Below are positions 23,325-32,629 of a stretch of 64,000 nt of DNA, piece after piece; the stretch's first letter is position 1; every line of letters begins with the position of its first letter. The stretch lies in assembly GCA_003707065.3 (NCBI GenBank), contig PPXM03000004.1, positions 310,001-374,000 on the forward strand. The letters are read 5' to 3'. The DNA is from Trigonopsis variabilis. Taxonomy: Eukaryota; Ascomycota; Trigonopsidomycetes; Trigonopsidales; Trigonopsidaceae. A program made the translations under genes and the position numbers. The notes beneath the pieces were generated by a model. The model did no database searches and was not told the origin of the DNA. It saw only the letters and a list, made by a program, of their open reading frames with translations.

Positions 23325-25097
23325 CTACATGTAGTCCCTCTCCAGTTGGAGAAACTTGTCGTAGAGAACATTGGCCCTCGTGATCTCGACCCGCCTCGCA
23401 GACCGGTGTCTATAAGAGACGGTATTGTGTTTCAGCTCTTTGTCGCCAACAGTGACAATGAAAACATATCCTTTCTGGATCGCTTCCCGTGTCCGCGATG
23501 AGATGGACGACTCGCTTGTATCCACATCGACGTAGAACCGCGGCTCATTGTAGTTCACAGCGAGGTTCAGATCTCCACGGGCTGGATTCCAATTAATGCC
23601 GCTTAGGATATTTCTGACCTTGAGCGCATATTGCTCATGTTCGTGGCTGACAGGTATGACCATAACCTGCCGAGGACTAAGCCAGAAAGGTAGTCTTCCC
23701 TGCGTGGATTCAAGTAAGATAGCCAAGAAGCGTTCCACAGACCCAAACACAGCTCTGTGGATCATGACAGGTCGTCGCAAAATATAGTCTGGGGCAACTT
23801 GGACAATATTATCATTTTCCAACTCAGGCAAAGCAACAAAGAAGCTTCGCCCGTATTGAGTGATAATGCTCTCAAGCATCTTCTGGATCATAGCACCATT
23901 ATAGATCAAAGACTCGGTTATCGACTTTGAGTCCATCAATTTAGAGATGGGACTATGAGAGGCATGAGAAGGAGAGACCGTATTCTTAGGCTTTAATGGA
24001 GTATCATCTTTTTGATTTGAGGCTTCATATTTCGAAAGTTTCTCTAAACTTTCCGATTGGGGGAATAATGTTTTGAAGTAAGCGGCCTGCTGAGGATTTA
24101 GATGAGGAGCTTTATATAGTAGGTTAAATCTTGCTGGTAATTGAAAGTCTAATTGAATCGTAGCGGTTTGATGTTCGCGACCATGCTTGTCCGTAATGAC
24201 GATGTCAATCTTTGGACCATAAAAAGCGCCATCGCCCTCATTAGTACTATACGGAATCTTATTTTCGACCAGGTTTTCTTCCAAGACCTCTTTCAATTGG
24301 CTTTCAGCATATTGCCATACATCTTCCTTCCCAATAAACATGTCTGGTCGGGTTGAGAGTCTCAGTTCATACATCGGAAAGTTCAGAGCGTTATAGACGG
24401 CATTAATCATTTTGAGGCAAGCTTTGATCTCACGTTTAACCTGATGTGGTTCGCAAAAAATATGACCATCATCTTGATGAAAACACCTTGATCTCGTCAG
24501 AGGCGATAAGCCACCTGCAGATTCGTTGCGGTGAAGAGGAGAAAAGTCGCTATACCGCATGGGGAGCTCTCTATAAGAAGGAGTGGAGGACGAATATATC
24601 AGGCAATGCCCTGGGCAGTTCATAGGCTTTAAAGCAAACGTATCACTGTAGAGGTTGAACTCGTCTTTTAAGGCTCGATCTGTAGATGAGATATTGGTCA
24701 ATCTCGGATCGTCCGCAGGGAGAACAGCAAACATATCTTTCTGGTATTTGCTCCAGTGGCCACTTTTCTCCCATAGTGCCGTTTTGAAGATCAATGGGGT
24801 CATTACTTCCTGGAAACCATGAATCTGTTGTTGCGCCCTCATAAATTGAATTAATCGATTATAGACTTTTGTTCCATTAGGAAGAAGAAATACTGACCCA
24901 GGGGAGTACTCATGGATCATGAAAAGCTTCAATTGCTTCCCTATTTCTCGGTAATCTTTAAATTCCGGTTCATTATTCGAGTGTCCCCCGGATTTGGAAG
25001 AGTGATTTCGTAATGGAACTCTTCTATAAGACCCGTTACTAAAATAGGATGAGGATGATGCCCATCTCAAGAGTCCATAGTTATGTTTTGGACTCAT
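23325..25097 (-). CDS. MST1: threonyl-tRNA synthetase, mitochondrial (Mst1-type)
   Basis: This class II aminoacyl-tRNA synthetase charges mitochondrial tRNA-Thr. The 590-residue protein lacks the TGS and N2 editing domains of the cytosolic enzyme, as do yeast Mst1-type enzymes, and goes directly from a Ser/Arg-rich presequence to the catalytic core. Visible motifs are motif 1 (GFQEVMTPLIFKTALWEKSG), the zinc cysteine in ALKPMNCPGHCLIY, motif 2 (RNESAGGLSPLTRSRCFHQD) with the DDGHIFC continuation, and motif 3 in HRAVFGSVERFLAILLEST. The anticodon-binding domain follows (LPFWLSPRQVMVIPVSHEHE). A Ser/Lys-rich insertion near residue 355-390, within the catalytic domain, is unusual. It is divergent to ARPC5 with a 334-base shared upstream region. 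Confidence 0.95.
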   Translation of the reverse strand: MSPKHNYGLLRWASSSSYFSNGSYRRVPLRNHSSKSGGHSNNEPEFKDYREIGKQLKLFMIHEYSPGSVFLLPNGTKVYNRLIQFMRAQQQIHGFQEVMTPLIFKTALWEKSGHWSKYQKDMFAVLPADDPRLTNISSTDRALKDEFNLYSDTFALKPMNCPGHCLIYSSSTPSYRELPMRYSDFSPLHRNESAGGLSPLTRSRCFHQDDGHIFCEPHQVKREIKACLKMINAVYNALNFPMYELRLSTRPDMFIGKEDVWQYAESQLKEVLEENLVENKIPYSTNEGDGAFYGPKIDIVITDKHGREHQTATIQLDFQLPARFNLLYKAPHLNPQQAAYFKTLFPQSESLEKLSKYEASNQKDDTPLKPKNTVSPSHASHSPISKLMDSKSITESLIYNGAMIQKMLESIITQYGRSFFVALPELENDNIVQVAPDYILRRPVMIHRAVFGSVERFLAILLESTQGRLPFWLSPRQVMVIPVSHEHEQYALKVRNILSGINWNPARGDLNLAVNYNEPRFYVDVDTSESSISSRTREAIQKGYVFIVTVGDKELKHNTVSYRHRSARRVEITRANVLYDKFLQLERDYM

Positions 25098-25431
25098 CCT
25101 CTAGTGGTCAAAGTCGAAAGGCTGTAACAGTCGAAGTCTTCAAACAATACCGAGAAGCAGGCTCAACTCAAGTTGCCCAGTAACGTGTTGCCCTCAAATG
25201 TGGGAAACATTCGTTTATGGCCACGAACTCTGTTCTTGGAACATTGATTTGACTATAATTTATCATGTAGTACCTAGTAACGCTCACTGGTTAGTGATTT
25301 AGCCATCATGTGGACAGAGAGAAATTCAGAATGTAGTCTCGTAACTGGACCTTTCCCAAGGTCTCCCTAGAAACCGGCAACGCTCTCATCACCACGCTTA
25401 TCCAGACCGATCAGCACAACTCCTCTCCATC
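25098..25431. promoter_or_regulatory. divergent promoter region, MST1 / ARPC5
   Basis: A 334-base stretch between two divergent genes. No specific element was recognised. Confidence 0.4.
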
Positions 25432-25908
25432 ATGTCTTATGTGGACTTTCGAAGAATTGATGTGGATAAACTCGATCCGGATAACCCGTCGCTAAAGCCT
25501 GCTGATCTTATTCCTCAATTGGCCCCTATAAGCCCAAGCCAAGTTCAGACCAAAATATCTACCATCCGGCGATTATTGAGTAAAGGAGATGCGAAGAGTG
25601 CTTTGGCTGAGATCCTTTCAGAACCAGAGCTGTGCTACGGTGCCGACCCTGGACCCAATGGCAAAGGAGCTCTATTGCAGGTTGTAGTGGAATCTCTTGG
25701 AGGCATCAAGCAATCCGAGATTCCCGCAGTCGTTTCTAGTCTAGAATCAGAGCAGAAAGATCTATTGGTGAAATACCTCTACAAAGGCATGCAGACCCCG
25801 GAGAGCCAATCTGCTTATGGATACATTTTGGCTTGGTTTGAAAAGACCGCCGAGACGGCAAAGGAAGGTAGTATTGTTCGTGCTTTGGCCGACAGAAGGA
25901 TGGTCTAA
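25432..25908 (+). CDS. ARC15: Arp2/3 complex subunit 5 (p16-ARC)
   Basis: A 158-residue intronless gene for the smallest helical subunit of the Arp2/3 complex, which nucleates branched actin at endocytic patches. Family features are FRRIDVDKLDPDN at the N-terminus, the central repeat of short helices (VQTKISTIRRLLSKGDAKSA) and the conserved QKDLLVKYLYKGM and ILAWFEKTAETAKEGSIVRA blocks. The length equals that of other fungal ARPC5 proteins. It is convergent with the two-TM protein gene downstream. Confidence 0.95.
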   Translation: MSYVDFRRIDVDKLDPDNPSLKPADLIPQLAPISPSQVQTKISTIRRLLSKGDAKSALAEILSEPELCYGADPGPNGKGALLQVVVESLGGIKQSEIPAVVSSLESEQKDLLVKYLYKGMQTPESQSAYGYILAWFEKTAETAKEGSIVRALADRRMV

Positions 25909-26062
25909 TTGATTTCAATAGCATTATTGGAGATTATACTTAGAAGTCTTTTTCTCTGTAGTGTCTTATCTTCCACATGGCGTATCTACTCGACCGAATA
26001 TGCACAGTATACGCCATTTGCATCCATTAAATGGTCGATGTATGCTATTATAACTAAAATAC

Positions 26063-26800
26063 CTAATATTCCCTTGTTCCCCTGGGCGCATGATTCAATT
26101 TTCGCTGCGATGCTGTCCTTATATCATTATCAAGATCAGAGAACCCACTCGTAGAATACCGAGAAGAATGACTTGAGTTTATTGGTTGAGGAATGTGAAG
26201 ACCCATATATTCATTCTTTGTAGTATGTGCACTTGGAATCTCCTGAGGAACCGTGCGGTCCTCCTTGATCTCCTCGATCCGACTTAAGGGTAGCTTAAAT
26301 CCGTAGTGATGGGGACCTTTCCTTAATTTGACCAGATTATAGTGATGAGACATATCATGTGGAGGACCTTCGTGAGGGTGCTGAGGCAAAGGTTTTAAAT
26401 GAACAACCGGAGGTTCGTCTTCTTCATCTGAGAATGGAGTTTCAACTGATGGCTGTTCCGCCTGGTTAGTAGATCCTCCACTTGGAGCTGACTTGTTGGT
26501 TTTTACCTGATCCATTCCATAAGTAATAATGGCGACTAGTCCGATCACCTGCAAGATCTGGAAGAGCGACATCAACTGAGCAGCAAAAAAAGGGACTATA
26601 TATCCAATAGATAGCCCCAGGCCTAAGCCAATAGAGAAACTCGGATAATCAATTCCGGAGTAAAGTCTAAGAGCAGACTCGCGCAACCTTTCTCGCAGAT
26701 CTGCCATAGTGGGCTCTGGTCCAGACGAACCAGATAACTCAAGTGATACCGCACCGGGAACTACCATTGCATTCGCTGGATCGACAACATGCTCAGACAT
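26063..26800 (-). CDS. predicted two-TM membrane protein, function unknown
   Basis: I do not recognise this 245-residue protein. After a ~50-residue N-terminus with a predicted amphipathic helix (MADLRERLRESALRLYSG), two adjacent hydrophobic segments occur (SFSIGLGLGLSIGYIVPFF, and FQILQVIGLVAIITYGM). The first has a glycine-zipper pattern. The remaining ~130 residues are hydrophilic, with Pro-, His- and Ser-rich stretches. The hairpin and long soluble tail suggest a small organelle-membrane protein (mitochondria or ER), but that is a guess. The upstream region has an ACGCGT hexamer at 26951-26956. Confidence 0.65.
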   Translation of the reverse strand: MSEHVVDPANAMVVPGAVSLELSGSSGPEPTMADLRERLRESALRLYSGIDYPSFSIGLGLGLSIGYIVPFFAAQLMSLFQILQVIGLVAIITYGMDQVKTNKSAPSGGSTNQAEQPSVETPFSDEEDEPPVVHLKPLPQHPHEGPPHDMSHHYNLVKLRKGPHHYGFKLPLSRIEEIKEDRTVPQEIPSAHTTKNEYMGLHIPQPINSSHSSRYSTSGFSDLDNDIRTASQRKLNHAPRGTREY

Positions 26801-27166
26801 TGCGATCCAGAAAATAGAGGCGTATGGATAGGAATGCTTTTACTCTAATAGAGATTATGTTGTGATGGGATGATGATCCAAGAGCACGGCTGTATCGGTC
26901 CCAGAAGGTCTCGATTAGGAAGTAGATAAACAGAGTTGACGAGATAGTTTACGCGTGAGAGATAGACGACACCGCAATTATTAGCCATTTTACTTGAAAA
27001 CGCCACAGAGAGTAAAACATATGAGAGAATCTGTTGCTTTAGACCATTGGTAGCGGGAGAATTAGAGGTAAATGATACTGAGCTCCGATACCAGGAATAT
27101 ACAAGGTATTATCACCAGATGGAGGATCAGAGGGCGATAAACTATTCTATTTGGACATCAATGAGT
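26801..27166. promoter_or_regulatory. region between EB1 3' end and the two-TM protein gene
   Basis: 366 bases containing the EB1 3' untranslated region and the promoter of the downstream minus-strand gene. ACGCGT (an MCB-type hexamer) is at 26951-26956. Nothing else was recognised. Confidence 0.35.
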
Positions 27167-28226
27167 CTAAAACGTTTCGTAGTCGTCAACTTGTTCAGTT
27201 TGCTCGACAAGGGATGGATCAGGGTAAGCATTATTCAGTTCCAATCCGTTACCCTCAGGCACTGGGGTCTCAAAGCCTTCCTAGCATATGTTAAACCAAT
27301 TTTTTATCATAGAACTCACCTCTACACTGTATAATATGGTCTGTATGTTCTTTAAGAGTTCAATATTTTCTTGCTTGGCTGGGTCCATTGTATCAGCTGG
27401 CTGAGCTAACCGCTCGCTTTCTTCGAGAGCATTTTGGACCAGGATTTCTATATCTCGAAGCTTACTGAAATAGAAGTTTCGTTCGTGTTCTAATGCCACA
27501 AGACTTTCGCTTAATAGCGAGTTTTCCTCGGATAATTGTGATACTTTTTCTTCGCTTTCAGCTAGGCGTTTGGCAGTGGCTGAGGCTATTGAGGAGGCAG
27601 CAGCATCTTTATGCATCATTCGATGAGAGCCAGCCGATGCCGAAGAGTTGTAGCCAGTACCAATTCCAGATGCCCGCGTCGAAGTCGATCTACTAGAAGG
27701 TTTGTTGGGACGCGCCGTAGATCCGGAAGAAGCAGAAGTTGATCTCACGGGTCGAGACGAGGCAGAGGAGGTTCTGCCAGTAGGCTGTTTGGGAGCAGTA
27801 GAATTCGAAGAAAGTTGCCCTTTTCTTCTACTGATAGCATCGTAGTGGCCATCAGGAAAGTGATCATCCCAGTATCTTTTGGTCCATTGCATAAATTCCA
27901 AGTTATCTTGAAATCGACATTTCACTAACCGTTCGACAGGAATCGACCGATCAATCTTGTGCTTCAAAAACACGCTTTGAAGGACTTTAAAATTATTGAG
28001 GTATTGATACTCATTATTCACATTGAACTAGGCCCGTTAGCAGTCCTTAACCTCTTATACGAAGTTCAGCAATATTTACCTTGACCTTGGCCATTGGGAC
28101 GTCTCCAAAGATCGAATCAAAGATCTGGCATAATGCAGCACCAGATCCAAGGTCCTCAATCCTTGCTATAGGTAACTGAAGTAAATCAGATGCCCAAGCC
28201 AATAACTCCTGACGCGATTCACCCAT
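27167..28226 (-). CDS. EB1: EB1 family microtubule plus-end-binding protein (Bim1/Mal3-like)
   Basis: Three exons (28226-28080, 28027-27320, 27280-27167) encode 322 residues. The N-terminus is a calponin-homology domain: ESRQELLAWASDLLQLPIAR, IEDLGSGAALCQIFDSIFGD, then FNVNNEYQYLNNFKVLQSVF across the first intron, and FMQWTKRYWDDHF. A Ser/Arg/Pro-rich basic linker follows, then a coiled coil plus four-helix EB1 motif containing FYFSKLRDIEILVQ. Splicing the last intron adds the acidic tail that ends DDYETF, resembling the EEY/F motif recognised by CAP-Gly proteins; unspliced translation would lose it. It tracks growing microtubule ends and recruits partners. It is divergent to a C2H2 gene. Confidence 0.94.
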
Positions 28227-28770
28227 GGTATGTACAAATCAGATACAAAGAAACCAACCGACCACCAAGACAAAAAAAGAAATACGTAACTCGAGGAAAT
28301 AAACCAGTCTCTATTTGGAGAGGATAAATCGGTCAATGCAAAATGCAATAAAGCGATCTATGGGCAAGCAGCTATGCAGCAGTGTCTGGTATGGATTGCG
28401 TTCCTAGAGTATTGTATATCTCTTTCCCCCAGCACCAGGGCAACCGACAACAAGGGTAAACGCGAACCACGGCAACGGAGAACAAGGCAACCAGAAACAG
28501 TCAAGCATGGTTACGAGGGTGTGTTTCCTTTTGCGTGATCAGGTTGTCACCTCACAACAAGACCAAGGCATCACCCAAAATATTTTTTCCCGGTTACTTT
28601 GGAATCGAGTGGTGATAAACGATAGTCCGCGCCCGCAAGAAAATAAATCACGAGAGGATCTATAATCAAGACATCCATCCATGGGATCTCAAGTACGGAA
28701 TAAGGGGGAGAATAAAATAATATTAATAATCTAGGAGCACTCGAACTTTACCCCTCCTCCGCGGCGACGA
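28227..28770. promoter_or_regulatory. divergent region, EB1 / C2H2 protein
   Basis: 544 bases between divergent starts. AT-rich just before the C2H2 ATG (about 28710-28735). No open frame, RNA gene or clear motif was recognised. Confidence 0.4.
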
Positions 28771-29505
28771 ATGTCGAATTTGAATCCTGGGCCATCTCCG
28801 GGACCTAATAGCTCTGCACCATATTACATTCCGAATACAACGGGCAATAAATATAATCATGTCGGAGCATATTCTGTTGGAGCCTATCCTTCTCCTCCGT
28901 CCTCCTACGGATCGAATCCTTCGGGTGGACCGTCACTGTTGTCCCGAAAACTGGTTGCGCGTCGAATGAGTGAATCCGAAGGTGGACGACTAAAAGAGGA
29001 ATTAAAATGTGAAATGTGTGGTAAAGGCTATAAGCACATTTCTTGCTTAACCAAGCATTTATGGGAACACACGCCAGAGTGGTCGGTCACATCCAAGCTA
29101 CCACTATCAAAACATCAACAAGTTCAACTTTTAGAAGCGGCGTCTATTCTGGTTTCAATGAATGAAATGACGATTTCCAGTCCTACCGGATCCGATGGAT
29201 TCCGTGACAATAAAGCTACCCCCGACACCAGTGCTGCTAGTCGCCCCGTTCCTAAATCTAAATTTACTCCTCCGAGAAATTCACACCTAAATTATGCTGT
29301 GTCGGCCCCCGTTCACACGTCTTCGAATTTGCGCCATCGCTTCCAATCTTCCTCCCCTAACCTCGACCACGAGACCGATTCGGAGCTGATCCGCGATAAG
29401 GAAGAGAGCACGACTCCTGGGCTCACTCCAACCACCGAAGATAGTCAACCACCGGGCTCGGACGATGAAGATGACGAAGGAGTGTTTGGTAAGATGGATG
29501 ATTAA
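28771..29505 (+). CDS. single C2H2 zinc-finger protein
   Basis: A 244-residue intronless protein with one C2H2 finger, CEMCGKGYKHISCLTKHLWE-H (C-X2-C-X12-H-X3-H), starting near residue 80. It is followed by the conserved extension TPEWSVTSKLPLSKHQQVQL and LLEAASILVSM. This arrangement, one finger plus a KHQQVQLLEAA block, is seen in conserved fungal proteins; I know of no established function. The N-terminus is Pro/Ser/Tyr-rich and the C-terminus ends in an acidic cluster (SDDEDDEGVFGKMDD). A single finger rarely binds DNA alone, so protein contact or dimerisation is as likely as direct DNA binding. Confidence 0.82.
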   Translation: MSNLNPGPSPGPNSSAPYYIPNTTGNKYNHVGAYSVGAYPSPPSSYGSNPSGGPSLLSRKLVARRMSESEGGRLKEELKCEMCGKGYKHISCLTKHLWEHTPEWSVTSKLPLSKHQQVQLLEAASILVSMNEMTISSPTGSDGFRDNKATPDTSAASRPVPKSKFTPPRNSHLNYAVSAPVHTSSNLRHRFQSSSPNLDHETDSELIRDKEESTTPGLTPTTEDSQPPGSDDEDDEGVFGKMDD

Positions 29506-29959
29506 TAAATGAAAGGAAGAAATCTCGACTGGGAAACGTTCCCATCTGACGACCCTGATACGACCCATAGACGACTTTTTATATCCTACATTTGTATTTC
29601 TCTGCATTATTTCTTCTTTAATCTTAGGATTCGACTTATTGTTGATGGCCATGGACTCGGTTGGCCTTGTCGTTGTCCTCCTTGGCGGCCTCCTTGATGG
29701 ACTCTTCAGGACAAAGGCTAATGACTATAATCCAACATATGACGGTAGTATGGACCTTGCTGGTCGGTGTTTGCGTTTGCATAGTGTACGTTCTTATTAG
29801 CGCCTCTCACCTCACGTAGGCTTCATCAGACAGTCATGCGCCACATGGCTTGAGCCATTCACCCACGTGTGCGATATACTACAATTTAACGTAGGTAAAA
29901 TGCCTTCGATCACTGTCGTCTTATATACAAAATGAACCTTTTATCGCGGATCTAAGGAC
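29506..29959. other. convergent 3' region, C2H2 protein / PAM18
   Basis: 454 bases between two convergent genes. A CACGTG palindrome is at 29864-29869. No gene is seen. Confidence 0.35.
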
Positions 29960-30498
29960 TCATGGTCTCATCCCTCCACGCTTTTCCAATAAATCCTTGG
30001 CTTCGTTGATCTTAGTGGCCAAAAATGGCGATCCTCCTCTATCTGGATGATTGAGTAACATAATCTTTCGATGGGTGCTCTTGAGACGCGCCTTCGTTAA
30101 TGAGGATTCAGTCAAACCCAGTATTAAAAGAGCTTCCCGAGGAGTCATCTTGGGCTCAAATCCTCCTTTATAAAATTTACTGGCAGCTCCGATATTAAGA
30201 CCTCGAGAACGCTGGAAAGCTCGGAAACCTGCTCGAGCCTAGATAATTAGCAACGATTCACATCACTCGATTATAAGCCTCCATGTTACATAGCATAAAC
30301 TTTATACTATTTCCAGTAAGATATCAGGAAGGAAATCGAGAGTAATCTTACCGCAAGAGCCAAAGCTGCAGCACCAAGACCAACAAGAACGGGATGACTC
30401 TGATAACGTTAGAAAAGTCCCAAGATAACGTAACGAACCATAGTGTAATCTTTAGCTTGATCCAACACAGAATCAGATCGTGATCCTGAAGATGCCAT
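29960..30498 (-). CDS. PAM18: Pam18/Tim14, J-protein of the mitochondrial import motor
   Basis: Three exons (30498-30439, 30399-30352, 30238-29960) join to a 128-residue protein. It has a short N-terminus, one transmembrane segment ([19 protein letters not shown]), the typical [20 protein letters not shown] lead-in and a C-terminal J domain with the HPD tripeptide ([20 protein letters not shown]). Pam18 sits in the inner mitochondrial membrane and stimulates mtHsp70 at the TIM23 translocon, with Pam16 as partner. The last exon alone would look like a soluble 62-residue J fragment; joining the upstream exons restores the membrane anchor. Confidence 0.93.
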
Positions 30499-31118
30499 GA
30501 ACAAGGCGTCGAAAGTAGCCGGGAAGACGGGGGAAAAATTAAGTGCCTCCGATGTAGCGTAGTAAGGGAAAGTCGGTAACGCCATCGGACTGATGTAACA
30601 ACTAGTTTAGACGTACCCACTAAGAAGAACCAGTATGAACGCTTGGATATTTATGTCTAGTTTAGAGGAAAACGTTACTTTCTTCGATTATTTACTATGT
30701 CTTGCCCAGAAGCTCAGAGGCCTGTATAACCTGCGAAAACATACCTCATAACAGCTGGCTGTATTGTATTCATCCAACCTCGGTGATATGACGAATGCTA
30801 CTTGCAGTGAATAGTAATCACAAAACAAGAAGATATTCAATGTACAAGTGTGTCAATACTTATTGTGTTGGAATGATTCATGTATATGTGAGAATGGCAT
30901 CTTAGAAAGCTCCTGCGAAGACAATTGATATTTCGTTGTCCATAGGAACCAGGAAACTGAACCAGGAAACTTTTATTGATCTACTCGGATTTAAAAACAA
31001 TACCAGATCTATTAACGTCAAATCGTACAGAAGCAGTGAAGTAGAAAAGAAGAAACCATAAATACGCGCATAAATTATCATCATAGTCTCATTGATCAAC
31101 CACCGAGAGGTCATTGAT
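30499..31118. other. region between PAM18 start and RNR2 3' end
   Basis: 620 bases holding the PAM18 promoter and the RNR2 3' untranslated region. Open frames on the minus strand (30348-30620 and 30902-31255) overlap the flanking genes in other frames and look like shadows. No other feature is seen. Confidence 0.35.
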
Positions 31119-32383
31119 TTAGAACTCCTCATCGAGTGAAAAGGCATTAGCAGATTCTTGCTGACCCGCCATGACGCCTGCCTTTTGATAATCTGACACG
31201 CGTTTTTCAAAGAAGTTTGTTTTACCAGTAAGAGAGATATTGTCCATGAAATCAAAAGGATTGGTCACATTATAGACTTTATCGTTACCCAAGGCCACAA
31301 GAAGTCGGTCAGCAACAAACTCGATATACTGTTTCATTAATTTAGAATTCATTCCTAATAAATCAACTGGTAAGGCTTCAGTCAGGAACTCTTGTTCGAT
31401 TTCAACAGCCTCGGTGATGACTGTAGTGATTGTTTCCTTGGGAGGGCGGTTGCGGAGATGACTATAAAGTAAACAGGCAAAATCGGTGTGCATTCCCTCG
31501 TCTCTTGAGATCAACTCATTCGAAAACGTCAAACCTGGCATAAGGCCTCGTTTCTTGAGCCAAAAGATAGATGCAAAAGATCCACTAAAAAAAATCCCCT
31601 CGACGGCAGCAAAAGCGACCAGGCGTTCAGCAAAAGTGGACTCCTTGTCACTGATCCAACGCAAAGCCCATTCGGCTTTACGCTTGATACAAGGGATAGT
31701 CTCGATAGCATCAAACAAGTAGGCTCGCTGATTGGGGTCTTTGATATAAGTCTCAATGAGTAAAGAGTAAGTTTCGGAATGAATATTCTCCATCATAATT
31801 TGAAATCCATAAAAACATCGAGCTTCAGGAACTTGGACTTCCGCGCTAAATCGCTCCACTAGGTTCTCGTTAACAATTCCATCAGAAGCTGCAAAGAATG
31901 CAAGGACGCGAGAAATGAAGTATCGCTCGTCTTCATTTAGACGATTTTCCCAGTCGTTTGTATCTTTGCCAAGGTCGATTTCTTCCGCAGTCCAGAATGA
32001 GGCTTCCGCTTTCTTATAGAAAGCCCATATCTCATTATATTTGATGGGAAACAACACGAATCTACCGGGATTCTCTTGCAATAGAGGCTCAGAGGCTTCC
32101 AAGTCGCGTAACTCCTTACGCGAGCTTTTGAAATTAGGCGCGGTCACAATCGAACTTTCTTCAGGCTTGATTTTCCCTTCTCCACCGCTGGGCATATTTT
32201 CTTTCCCAATGGCTTCGTTTGCTTTGACTTTCTTGGTTGGTGAATCTCCAAGCAGACTCAACTTCTGTAAAGCGGCAGCCGTCAAAGTTATTAGCAAAAT
32301 TCTCTTCTAATCTTTCCATAACTCGCATTCAAGCGCGTTTTTTCACGTACCTTCTTGCTTGGGGTCATATTTACCGCGCTCAT
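31119..32383 (-). CDS. RNR2: ribonucleotide reductase small subunit (R2)
   Basis: Two exons (32383-32351 and 32264-31119) encode 392 residues. A tiny first exon gives [11 protein letters not shown], which joins in frame to [12 protein letters not shown]; the open frame that runs into the intron is an artefact. The diiron and radical residues are visible: Glu in [17 protein letters not shown], Glu/His/radical Tyr in [17 protein letters not shown], and Glu/His in [16 protein letters not shown]. The C-terminal NAFSLDEEF is the heptapeptide-type tail that binds the large subunit. The enzyme makes deoxyribonucleotides for DNA synthesis and is usually induced at G1/S and by damage; an MCB site lies upstream at 32460. 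Confidence 0.97.
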
Positions 32384-32629
32384 GTTGTTGTCTGGGGGGA
32401 CAATTGCCGCGGCCCCGTTTATATACTTTCACACTGGTTACCCGGAAAATGCGTCAACGACGCGTCAAGGGGTCACGAGGCCGAATTCTCATTTTTCCTG
32501 GACGTTATTCATCGGCCTTGGCCTCATTATCGCGTGACTGGATCTTATTCTATCTTGCAGTACTGTTAATTGATCTCTCTACATGACATTAGTCTCATGT
32601 CTTCATGCTAGTCGATCTATATCGTTTCG
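32384..32629. promoter_or_regulatory. divergent RNR2 / DUF4211 promoter with MCB element
   Basis: A 246-base intergenic promoter. An ACGCGTC sequence at 32460-32466 matches the MluI cell-cycle box bound by MBF (Swi6/Mbp1-type) complexes, about 77 bases upstream of the RNR2 ATG. A nearby ATGCGTCA (from about 32447) may be a weaker site. Confidence 0.55.
32460..32465. promoter_or_regulatory. MCB (ACGCGT) element
   Basis: Perfect MluI cell-cycle box 77 bases upstream of the RNR2 start codon. In yeasts MBF binds ACGCGT to drive G1/S transcription of ribonucleotide reductase and other replication genes. Function here is inferred from sequence and gene identity. Confidence 0.55.
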
